64,000 nt of DNA from Nematostella vectensis (lineage: Eukaryota; Cnidaria; Anthozoa; Actiniaria; Edwardsiidae): positions 6,757,501 through 6,821,500 of the forward strand of contig NC_064035.1 of NCBI RefSeq assembly GCF_932526225.1, read 5' to 3'. The notes under the pieces are model-generated. The model searched no databases and was not told where the DNA came from. It saw nothing but the letters and a program-made list of their open reading frames with translations. Positions within the stretch are counted from its first letter, which is position 1. The number at the start of each line of letters is the position of its first letter. The position numbers and the translations under genes are program-made. This document shows positions 46,701 to 58,200 of the stretch, piece by piece.

Positions 46701-49700
46701 CCCCCACAGAAAGTGTAGCAAATCATATTAAAATATCTGTTCTCACACTCTATTCTCATACTTACTCTATGATTCGTGTCTTGGGATCAAAGGGTGTGAC
46801 AGAGCTAAGTCCAAGTCTTTGTATTACCTGATAATGCAAAAAAAATGATCAGACAGAAACAGAAACCTCAATAATAGTCAAACCACAATTTTCAGTCCTA
46901 AGGGTACTCCAATTACAGTAAAGTTCCACTTCAAAGACAGCAATGAAGAAGAGCTACTACTTACAAGCCTTATCTTCTGATCTTCCTCCAAAATAAATAG
47001 ATTTTCCTTTTCAATGTAGTATTCAGCAGCTTTCAGTATAGCATCTAATGGAATGAGTCCAACAACTTGTGACCCACATACAGGAAGTTTCAGTTCCTGC
47101 AAATCAATTACTCAAATATTCATGAAAGAAATCACAATAATCACATGAACAGAGCTGGCCAACTTTTCCTAATATAGTGTTAAAAAAATTTTTGCAGCTA
47201 GCTAGTTCATCTATGAAAAAAAACTATGAAAAAAATATCAACAATTAATCAGTCTTAAAATAAAATTATCAGAAATTAGCATGGTCATGGTACCAATGCT
47301 GGAAGGCTCACAAATGTAGAAACTACTAACTTTACTTGGAAGGTAATAGCAAGCATAGATGGTATTCCAGGGGCAAGATGCCAGACAGTGTTGCTACAGT
47401 AGACCTGGTATTCCATGAATGTGAATGATGATATAAATCAACTGGGTGATGATAATATGTGAGCACTATTTACAGTCCATTCAATCAGTAAAAATGCCAG
47501 TTAAAACTCTTACTACCTTGGCATCTTTGACACATTCTTCAAATGCAACATGCATTGGGGTCACTTCATAGTCAACCAAATTAAGTGACAACTGCGCCAG
47601 GTTTGCCTCTTCCAGCCACCAACCAATGCCCTGGACACATTTTAATCTTCCTGGCTAAAAGTGATATAACATACCAAGAAATTAAAAATAATAAATTCAT
47701 ATTGTCAAAATTACATTAATGGTCAGTCAAACCTGGTTATTTCCTCTACCAGTTTCTCTAAGGTTTAAGGCAATTCGGTGAGCTTGTTCCTTTGTCCCGA
47801 GAATATTAATATTATAGGCAATCAGGAACTTTCTTGCTCCTGCAATAGTTGCTCCCCATTTGGCATCAAATTCAGCTGGTCCATAATCAGGCTTCCATTC
47901 AGGCATGACAATCTAAAAAAGACAAAAAGGAATGTTAAAGCCGCATTGTCACCAGTTTACCCCCGGTCGATTACGTAACAATATCCGATGATTTTTAACG
48001 GAAAACGCCAAAAGTATTTCAAAATATTGAAAACAGTGTGTTTATTGGAAGTTTCTTTGAGGATGTGATTGATAATTTAGAGCGGACGGCCTGTTTAATA
48101 TCTCGGATTTTAATAGATTCTTTTGTCTTTTAAAGGTTGAGGTTTCGGTCGGACCTCCGGAAGTACACTGGTGACAATGCGGCTTTAACTGCTACACACC
48201 ACATAATCCCTGAGTACTTCACATGTAATAGACTGTTTTCACAATGTTGCGTGTGCATCCAAAATGACACACAATGGTGCATCTAAAATGCCACACAATG
48301 GAGAGCCACAGCTGATCTTAAATGGCGCACAAAGTGGACTTTACAGATGAAGCTATAGAAAATGGTATCAGAGTGCTTCCTTCCTGGAGTTTTGGAGTCA
48401 AATTCCCTTTTGTCCGCTTTTTGGATCAACTGTGGCCGCCAGTTTGCTGCATTTTGGATGCGCGCGCAACATGAAAATGGTCTATTGACTTTTGTAATGT
48501 TTAGAAATCAACTGCTCCACTCAATTTACAGAGGGCTTCTTAAATGTAGAATAGGCATGTCACCACCACCTCCCTAGTAGCTCTACCCACACACCCCTCC
48601 CTGATACAGTCCAATGGAGTTTGATTAAGAAATGGGACTTCCAGCGTAATCATGTCCTTATGCAAGGAGTGGGTGTTCACACAGTTCCCAATATGGAGGG
48701 CAAAGTTCTCACTTCTCTGAAAAATAATTCCAATTTCAGTGTATTCAAGCCTCCTATTATTATGAATTCTTGAAAAATGTTGTTTCCTGATCCAGGCTAT
48801 GGCTAAGGTAAGCAAAATGCAGATCTAGCAGTCATTATCAAAGTTTTTCCCAAAAAGCATGTCAAATAACAATATTTTTTTTTCATTTTTTAAGACAAAA
48901 TGTGATCAAACATTGCTTTTTAAAGACCCTTTCCTGTGACTGTTCTCTTATTAGTCTATATATAGACCAGACATTGCAAAGTTTAAAGCCATCTTACCTT
49001 TACACTTTTAAATGCGTCACAATGTGTTTTTATTGGCAAAACATGACTGAACTAAGACACCTTACCCTTTTATTCAGTCCTTCATACTCCCCAGCACGGA
49101 TCTGAGGAACTGTTTTTCTGTAGTCTTGCTCAGAAGCAAAACCATAAAGATAAACTGAAAACAAATAGAGAATGGCCAAGGTAAGACACAGTATCACCAA
49201 GAATGCTAATCAACTATTCTTGCTAAAACCACAACACATGGCTGTAGCTAGAATATTTTGCTTGGGAAAGGGGGCAAGACAGTCATCACTTATTCCTTGT
49301 ATTTGCTAGGGGAGGGGAGCTAGTTATTGCTATGTTAATAAAAATCTTAACTCTACCTGCAATCCCAAGTTCTTTTGCTGCTCTTTCTCCAAATGATCTT
49401 GCACAGGCAGCACAGTCCTCCATTGTGACACCCCGCACAGGTATAAATGGGCACACATCCAGGGCGCCAAGACGAGGGTGCTCACCTTTTTAAAACAATT
49501 ATGTATTAAGCTACCTTCCATGTAATAAAAACATTATAATGCGGTAGAACTTGATTAATTCAGAAAAACCTAGGTTGTTTGTCTGTCAATATGAGATCTT
49601 ATATGTGAGATATTATAATTCAATTACCTTGTTAGTCAGCCCCGTACATAAAAGTGTACCTTATATATGAGTCCTGTTTAGGTCAATTCTAGCTAAAATC

Positions 49701-50444
49701 TCATATTTAACAAGAAGATGTCACTTTTGTGTGCATCTGTCTTCTAATATTGCACAGATGGCATCGTAGTGTGTCATGAACAAAAAAGTAAACAATGAGA
49801 CACAGTTGACAACTGTACTTTTTGTATTTCCATAATAAGACTGAGGGATATCACAAAAATGTTTTACAACTCAGAATATCTTTGGTTCTCTTTTTAATTT
49901 TTCTCAATTGTTTTGTCGCACACCCATGTATGCGCATGTGTTCATCTAGTTTTCTTGTGTGTGCTTTTGCACAATTATTAGTCCTACCGCCCTTGCAACT
50001 ACGGGGTTTGAAACGTTATTATTATAGACAAAGACATGCAATTTGACGCGGTATTCTGCAAAATTCTTATAATAACACGCTAATAAAATTAAACCACAAA
50101 AACTAAAACACTCGTAGGTTAATTTGGGTTCTAGAATTACCAAACAATACATGTGTTTAGTGTTGTTGCATTCAGGTTCTGTTGGCCCACTTGCAAGTTG
50201 CATTACCTTTGTGCTTCCTCATATCGATCAACTCTTTGGCTATTTTTGCCCCATTTAGAGCTCCTTGGACTACATCTTCAGGGCTACCAACAAACGTGTA
50301 CACCGTTCTATTGGTCGACGCCCCAGGATCAACGTCCAGAAGACTAACACCGGCAGTTTCCGAGATGGCTTTCGCGATCGCGTCGATTACTTTACTGTTT
50401 CGACCTTCAGAGAAATTAGGCACACATTCCACAATGCGAGACAT
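43756..50444 (-). CDS. FTCD: Formimidoyltransferase-cyclodeaminase (13 exons)
   Basis: Bifunctional folate enzyme of histidine degradation: moves the formimino group of formiminoglutamate to tetrahydrofolate, then deaminates 5-formimino-THF to 5,10-methenyl-THF and ammonia. Exons in transcript order: 50207-50444, 49357-49485, 49066-49154, 47733-47912, 47517-47654, 46965-47096, 46766-46827, 46136-46262, 45614-45775, 45193-45236, 44796-44934, 44125-44220, 43756-43845; 1626 nt, 541 aa, the same length as I recall for human. Transferase half: [108 protein letters not shown]. Cyclodeaminase half: [60 protein letters not shown]. The frame is open 50 codons upstream to 50594, but that part is not conserved, so the ATG at 50444 was chosen. 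Confidence 0.96.
45864..45965 (+). repeat. Dispersed repeat, family shared with 60555-60650
   Basis: CAGGGGGCGGGGCACTGGGG, CCCCCAATATTTTCAAAAAT and TATAAGGAAATGACCAGTAG recur, reverse-complemented, at 60555-60650 in the integrin gene. In an FTCD intron. Probably a small transposon or part of one; ends not defined. Confidence 0.65.
47935..48188. mobile_element. MITE, TTAAAGCCG family, copy 2 (254 bp)
   Basis: Same terminal repeats as the copy at 37601 (TTAAAGCCGCATTGTCACCA and its complement) but with the interior in opposite orientation: GGTCGATTACGTAAC lies near the left end here and near the right end there. It sits in an FTCD intron only 23 bases upstream of the 3' splice site of exon 4, where a branch point and pyrimidine tract are expected. 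Confidence 0.85.
48227..48487. mobile_element. MITE with imperfect 37-bp terminal inverted repeats
   Basis: Left end AATAGACTGTTTTCACAATG then TTGCGTGTGCATCCAAAAT; the right end reverse-complemented reads CAATAGACCATTTTCATGTT then GCGCGCGCATCCAAAAT. Internal short repeats of GCATCTAAAATG and CACACAATGG. No ORF. Lies 39 bases past the TTAAAGCCG-family MITE in the same FTCD intron. Confidence 0.75.
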
Positions 50445-52299
50445 TCTTCGACTTTGGATGGCTCGTGCAACAAGATGAAACCAAGGAGATGTGGATCGTT
50501 TCAGTGCTTGAGAGAATAAGCGCGTGGCTACACAGAGCATGAGGGTTATGAGCACATAACCTGCTGTTGAGTCTGACAGCCTTGGTCGACTCAAGACGTG
50601 GCGAATTTGTCACTTCAGGGGAGGGGAGAGTAGGGAGAATTTGAGCACACTTTTCCCACGTTAAAATTTTAAAACGGCTCATTAGCCGCCGCCGCACTTT
50701 GAATAAAAGAGGTTAGCAAAGTGATTACATACGTATTCATGCCAAATGGACTAACGAGAGGGTCCGATCAAGTCACGTGATCAGCTAGTGTGGCTAGGGC
50801 AAGTCGTCTATTGCCCTAGCCACCCTAGCTGATCACGTGACCTTTTTGAGTGGCATTTCAAGCCAAAATACACACAAACATTACCCCTCCAGAGAACGAC
50901 GAAAAAAAATATATGTAAATGAAAATAATTCCTTCGTGACAAAGAAGCTTACTGGCTTATTCGTAGGTGCCAAATAAGTTTCTTTTTGTTGCTGTAATTT
51001 TGTGAAAAGGCTGACGACCGCGAACCACCCAAAAAATCACGTGATCTATTAGCGCAAGTCGTGTCGAGCAAGCCCTGGGCACAAAACAAGAAAAAAATGG
51101 CTAGAGAGATAAAAAAATTTTTAACAAAACAAACGATCCAGGTTCCTATCGAAAGCAATCGAGTGGTATTCGATTCGATGTGTTCCAGGCTGAATGTGTT
51201 CGGTAATCGGACAAAATCCTAAATTGAAAGCATTTGAGTGTTTGTGTTCGATTACGTTCGATTGTGAAATAATTTTTTTTTCGATTATCGAACGTAGTCG
51301 CATTCATTATGCGAGTGCGTTCGATTTTCGACCTTGTAAAGAGGTTACGCCTTGATTATTAGGGGACGAGCCAATCGTGATATGAATGAGTATATGTAGT
51401 TATTTGACTCGGTAGTAAAAAAATGTATGCGCCGGGAAGCTACGCCGACTTTACGGAAATGACGCCTTTTCGGACTCAAATCCTGTGGGGGAAAAAGAGA
51501 CGCCCTTTCCATAATTGGTCATTCTACCCAAATATGGTATGACGGAATGCGGGCTTGACTTCCTCTGGATGTGTGATGTTGATGAATAACTATTAGAGGG
51601 AATCGAAAGGTTCGCTCATAGACTCTCTTCAGCACCGATACTAAGGATTCCAGGTTGAAAGAAAAGAAAATACAGGTAATTGATAATTTATTTATAAAAG
51701 TAACTTGGTAAGCATTGCAAACGTGATTTTGCAAAGACTACACTGCTCATTTGCCGCTTGACTTTTTTATCAGATCCGGCCATTAAAAAAGTTTGTGATC
51801 ATTCCTTGACATTATGGCGTTATTGTTATCACACATAAGCTTCAGTAATAACGAGATGCTATTGTCATTTGGAATAGATATTGTATTTATATCATTTAGC
51901 TAATACCGTAATACACAATGACATCTAAAACTCAATTTCTTGACATTTTTATAGGTCATAAGTTGATCGATTATGCTCTAAAATGTTAAATGAGAACTGC
52001 TTTTCTATAGAACCGCTATGATATGTAGCAAATGCCCGAAGATGGCATTCTTAACGTTGTCATTGCTTTGAAATCAGCTGACAATCAATATTATCAAACC
52101 ATTGTCTCAGGCCCCCGACCTTTTAGCCCTTGTTTGTTGTGAATTTTTAACACAATCTAAAAGTATTCTTTATGAATATATTCATTACCTTACCAATAAA
52201 ATAGACTATTACCTGCATAATTTATGCATTCAAGCTTCATTTGATTATATCATTTTTGTGATAAAATGTTGTATTTGATTGACAGAAGGTCCTGGCACA
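50445..52299. promoter_or_regulatory. Divergent intergenic region FTCD / integrin beta
   Basis: 1.86 kb between start codons. A near-perfect 30-bp palindrome lies at 50772-50841, and three TCACGTGA-type E-boxes (CACGTG at 50774-50779, 50834-50839 and 51038-51043) are candidates for bHLH-ZIP factors of the USF/TFE3 kind. From 51120 to 51330 the motif TTCGATT recurs many times on both strands. A splice acceptor GATTGACAG just before 52286 suggests that the first integrin coding exon is preceded by a non-coding exon further upstream. Confidence 0.5.
50772..50841. repeat. 70-bp palindrome with E-box in each arm
   Basis: GTCACGTGATCAGCTAGTGT with GGCTAGGGCA forms the left arm; the right arm is its reverse complement over 30 bases with one mismatch. 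The loop is AGTCGTCTAT. Both arms carry CACGTG. Located 328 bases upstream of the FTCD start. Confidence 0.9.
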
Positions 52300-55200
52300 A
52301 TGAGGGAGCTGTACATTGTCGGTGCTATTTTATTTTTGATTTATACATTCATCCCTTCTTCATTTTCAAGTAAGTTACACAACCTAAATGTACAGTATAG
52401 TAGTGTTTGCTTATGGAGAGAATACCTGCACAGGGGCAGATCCAAGATTTCAAAATAGGGGGTGGATAATGGCCAGATAGATGGCTTATAACTGATCCAG
52501 TGGTTCTTGGTAGGTCACATAGATCTCAGATCTTTTACTTAAAAAGGGGGGGTGAATATCCACCCAATCCACCTCCCCTTTATCCACCCCTGCTGCAGTA
52601 CCTGGTCACTCCCCCCTCTATCCGCCCCTGCTGCAGTACCTGGTCACTCCCCCCCTGTATCCGCCCCTGCTGCAGTACCTGGTCACCCCCCCTGTATCCG
52701 CCCCTGCTGCAGTACCTGGTCACTCCCCCCCTGTATCCGCCCCTGCTGCAGTACCTGGTCACCCCCCCCTGTATCCGCCCCTGCTGCAGTACCTGGTCAC
52801 CCCCCCCCCTGCATCTGCTCCTGCTGCAGTACCTGGTCCCAGTGTCTTTTTTAGAGGAACCACTGTAGCAACTAGCTATGTACTGTGAAAATGGGATTGC
52901 AAGAAGATGCAAAGAAGCTGATCAGTAGAATAAGGGAAAAAGGGTAGTTTTGATTCAGTGTAAATTGACAGGCGCGTAGCTAGTGTACTCTAGGCATCTC
53001 TGCCCCTCCCCTTTGGCCACCAAAAAGTTTCTCATTGAACAGTCATAGAATTTCATGCTGTTTGCATAATATGACTGTCCATGAACCCTTTCCTATCTCT
53101 CAGCCCGCCCTTGGTTTTGGTAAGAGTACAGAGGCAGGTAAGAGTACAGAGCCAGATCTAGGTGCCCTAATAAGAAGGGGTGGAGGCAAAGTTTTTATAA
53201 AATTCATTGCACTAATTTGGATATTTGTTATGCCTTTTTCATTTGGGTATATTTTTCTTTAAATTTCTTCAATCTCTGAGAGAAGGTAGCCCCTCATTCC
53301 AACCTTACATCTGTCTGTCGAGGAAATAGTAACCTTTCAAAGCATCTCAGATACAGCTATAGCTTCTATACCATTACGAGAGCAAAAAATGGTTAAAAGA
53401 TAAAAAATTAAAAATCAGATAATGAGATCACCTAAGAATGACAACATGAAACCTTCTGACTTATTAATTTTAAAATCTTAGGATTCAAGGACATAAAAAA
53501 TTTATACAAAATTCCCTTAACACACCACCAAAAAAATATCTGTGATACTTACATAATTTGCCATTTTAGGTTCAGAATGTCTAAGCCAGAGTACTTGTAA
53601 TGAGTGCATAAGTAAACCATCATGTGCTTGGTGTTCACAAGAGGTTAGTACTTTTTACCATATATTATTTTGTATTGAGTATATTGATGCGAAAGATATT
53701 TAATACTGTATTTATATGAATTTGCCAACTGAATGCTTACTGTCTTGATTGCAGAATTTCGACAAAGATACAAAAGCCCCTTCACGCTGTGACACCTACC
53801 TGCGTCTAAAAGGATATGGATGTCGCGAAGAAAACATTTCTAATCCGCAGAGTATTTTTTCAGAAACTAAAGTAAGTTTATGTACAATATACAAAATTGA
53901 CCATAATATCAGTAGAAATTTGAGTGTTTCAACTTCCTTTGTGGTAATTTTATTTTAGAATGATCCTGTTGGTGCAACTATTCAAGTCACACCTCAAAGA
54001 GTGACTCTTAAGCTAAGGCCAGGTTTGTACTCCATTTGCCAGTTTATACATACTGTATTAAATCTCTTTGTTGTCAGATACAGTATTTCTGGGATCCATT
54101 GTCTTTTATAGTGAGCATCCAAGAGCCTGTTTCAATCATTCTTTTTATTATTTCAGCTCTGACCTATTTTTCCCCATTCTTACACATTACACTCTTTGTT
54201 TTTATAACAACATCTACTTTTCAATTGAGGCTGGGCCATTCTTTTTTTGGGACATTTTAAGGCAGAATATGTTCTTAGCTTAGTTTGTATAAGACTATAT
54301 ACCCAATGATCAATAGTAATAATAAGGTTGTTACTATTCAATTCTGCATTTTAGAATGCATCAAGACTAAAACAATAAAAACATTTCTGCTATCTGAGCC
54401 TCGGCATGTTCTTAGCATGTTCTTAAAATTTGGTGAAATCTCAGGCTGGACATTCTTATAAAATAAGGTTCTTATGAATAAAGGGTGTATGCATGGTACT
54501 CGTGAGGCAAGAGTTGACTGTTTTATGGAAAAAATACTACCCCCAACTGGAAGAGTTGCATACACAAGTTCTCCTGTTCCTAGCTAGATGTTTTTTTTAT
54601 AATTTATTTGTTTTCATAAATTTCAGGTATTCCATCTATATTGCCAGTCACTATTCGCCCGGCAGAGAATTACCCTGTGGACTTGTATTACCTTATGGAC
54701 ATGTCCTGGTCCATGGAGAACGATTTAGATAACCTGAAAAAGCTTGCAGGAAAAATAGGTGAGCCTTTACTTTGGCAGAACTTCTATCTTTCCTTCATGG
54801 CAATTTTTATTTATAGTGGCAAACCTAAAATAATCTTTGCTTTCATGGGAAGACCGAAAAAATCCTTAGAGAGAGTCAAGTCATGAAATTTAATTTTTTT
54901 GTTTTTAACAGCTGAAAGTATGAAGAATATAACAAAGAACTTCAAGTTGGGGTTTGGATCATTTGTAGACAAAACAGTTTCTCCTTATGTCCGCACTGAG
55001 TGAGTACTGATACATGTACACCGTATGCTTCTTTGTGTAATGATGGTAAAAAATAATAAACACTTATCTTCATTTTAGGCTCACAAAGCCTTGCTCAGAC
55101 ACCAGTGAGTGTGTAGCAAGCTATGGGTTTAAACACATACTCCCCCTTGTTAGGAATGATACAATGTTTAAGGTAGGTTTAGGTAACCTGGTGATGCAAA

Positions 55201-58200
55201 AGATATCTACCAAGTATGCAGCCATAATGCTCAAGCTTCTTAAGACATAGGAATATTCACATTTCCTTATTCTAGCCCTTAGAGTGTTAAATAAAAATGG
55301 TATTCCCTTTTTGGGTCTGTCATCCAGATTCACTAAAAACATTATTTGCCACACACCCCCCCCCCCCCCTCCCTCCACCTGGATAGCATGCATGATTGTT
55401 CAAAAGACACCTTTGAGGGAGTAAGGTGGTATTTTTGTAAATGTGTGATATGTGGGCACAACAAAAGCCATCTTCTCTGGATATTATTGATTCCCACACT
55501 TCCTTTACCTTTTATTCTCTCCTATCAATGAAGATCCAACTGAGTCACTTTGAAACAGAGCAGCTGTCTGAAGAACGAATTAGACACAACTGTACTAAAA
55601 TTTAATTTTTTTAAACATATTTTACCTTGTCCATTCTCTTATTCAAATTCTTTTGTGACAAAAAATACATTGAGGTACTACCATTGTCACTGTGTTTAGT
55701 TATTGTTTGTGTTTTTGAAAGGAAAAAGTAAACGAGCAAAAGATTTCTGGCAATCTTGATGAGCCCGAGGGAGGTTTTGATGCTCTTATGCAGGTTGCTG
55801 TGTGTGATCAGGTATTGTTTGGTATTTACTGGTCCTCACCTTTCAACCTCTCTCATGTTCTAATTTTCTCTGAAGGTACTTTCATTTACATCCAACCATG
55901 GGGCTTTTTTAGACAAAAAATCTATCTAAGAACTCAAACAACATATGGTTTAATTTTTTTTATTTTTCCCATTGACTCTCTGATTATGTAGCTGCTACTT
56001 GACAATTGAATTGTGTAAACTTTACACAAGCCCCAAAAATTGTTGTCATTCTCCGTGGCCTGAAGTACATAGTTTTATCTTTCTAACTCCCATACAATTG
56101 ATTCAAGAAAATATTTTACTTAATAATTCCTTTTATACAAATTTCAGCAAATTGGTTGGTCAGTAAATGGAACATCTCGTCGTCTTGTTGTCTTCGTCAC
56201 TGATGCCCCCTTCCATTTGGCTGGAGATGGCAAGGTACAGTACAACTAATTGCAATAAGAATACTCCATCTAGCTGTTTGCTTGTCTGTTTGATAGATGA
56301 ATGAGCTAGGGGCAGGGTGAATAGAGATGTGAGGTTGGGGGATCTGATGTTTCAAATATTATCCCTTTGTTGAAGCAGTTATATAGGGGGTGGGACAGCG
56401 TAATGTGTGAGCACTGGGTAGTTGACAGATGTACTGACAGAGGGACAATTTGCAATTAGAGTGGGCATCTTAGAGAAATGTTAAATTTCCATTATGCAGA
56501 TTTTTCTCTTAACAAAAGTAGGAATAATCATGCCGTTTCCTGAATGCAGGAATTATCAGCAGTTGTGCTATACATTGATTGAATACATTGATTGCTCCAA
56601 CTTCCTGCATTATTGGCCCCAATGGACAGTTGTACCTAAAAATCACCTGCATCTAGCCAGCTTATTTATTGTATCTCTTTGAACATTGAACTATTTTTTA
56701 AAGTGTGTTTATTTGTGTAGCTGGGAGGTATTGTCACTCCAAATGACGGACAGTGCCATTTAAGCAACAGTGGGGTCTACACCAAGTCTGATGAGCTGGT
56801 AAGAGGATCCCTCAGGGGCTGATTAACTTTTTTTTTGGGGGGGGGGGGGGGGGGGGGTGAGGAAGCTAATATTTCGTGCATATGGTGGAAGGTAAATCTG
56901 TGGATTTAAGCTTCCCCACATTTTATTGAAAATTTCAGTCTGAAGGGGGGCACTGGCCCTTATGTCTCCCCCCTTCTCCCCCTATATCTGCCTCTGGCCC
57001 TAAAGAGTGTCTGTTTTCATTCATAATGTTGTGTGTTGCTCCTATTTTTGTATTGTTGCTGCTGGTGTTGTTATTTTTAGGTATATTTGTTTCTTTTTAC
57101 TTTGTTCGGTTAGGACTATCCATCAATTGCCCAACTCCATGAAAAACTTCTGCAGAAACAAATCCAACCCATTTTTGCAGTCACTGGAAATGTCACTGAT
57201 CTGTACTTGGTAAGTCATTTTTTTTGGGGGGGGGGTAGATGTTAGACATACTGTAAATCAGCAATTTCTTGAGACTACAGTATTTTACAATACCTTCAGG
57301 TCTTAATCAAAATAATCAAGGGCTAAAACATCATTGATGGAAAACGTTTTCTCAATAAAGTTTAAGTTCTGGTAATAGCTGAGAAAAACCTCTATACTAA
57401 TTTTATTATTAATGTTTTAAAACAATTCATTTCAGGGCTTAAGTAATTCCTGGGATGATTTGGGTGCTACAACAGGTGTCCTTGCTGAAGACTCAGGGAA
57501 CGTAGTACAACTGATAAAGAACAGCTATGAAGTAAGTTACACAAACAGGTAACCTTAATAGATAAAGATAAATTGGAGTAGCTACTGTCATCACTCTCAT
57601 CACAGCTAGATGCAGAATTACAAGAGCCCTGATTCTGACGTGGTCGAGTTTAAGGCATAGCAAGGCGCCTCAGGCAGCTGCCATACTCATGTCTGACCAC
57701 AGACTACAGCTAAGATCAAAATTGTTGTCTTTGTGGAGGGAGGAACACTGGAGAACCCAGAGAAAAACCCTCAGAGCAAAGGCTAGACCAACTAACACAA
57801 CTCACGTCGGAACCGGCAATCGAACCCGGAACCCAGTGGTGAGAGGCACAGGAACTACAGAGCGACGCTCTGCCAACTGCGCCACGAAGGCTACGATTTT
57901 TCTGACATCAACAATCCCTTATGTATCTTAGAAAGTTTACTGGGTGACAAGTTTTCCTTTGGCCATAGGTCACTCAAATACTGTATTGTTAAAGAAGAGA
58001 AGTGAAGTATCCTTAGATCTTTTGATCTTTCACATTGAAATGATTAAAAGAGTTTCAACCTTTTACATGGCGTACAGAGAGCAAAATCCCAATTAATGAT
58101 GTGGCTTTGTTAAGTTGAATAAAGGAAAATTTGGCAAGTAAATTTTGCATGCACATTTTGTAAATCACATGTAAGCCATTTTTAATGTGTGTCATATTAT

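Noticed and set aside
50445..50594. 50-codon N-terminal extension of FTCD
   Set aside because: FTCD proteins start at the [14 protein letters not shown] equivalent; the extension has no family similarity and is most likely 5' untranslated.
52500..52912. Proline-rich and glycine-rich ORFs in integrin intron 1
   Set aside because: Products of the C-rich minisatellite; no splice sites joining them to the integrin frame.
57860..57896. Minus-strand tRNA gene
   Set aside because: Only box A, box B and partial stems of a tRNA are present and a SINE body follows; not a functional tRNA.
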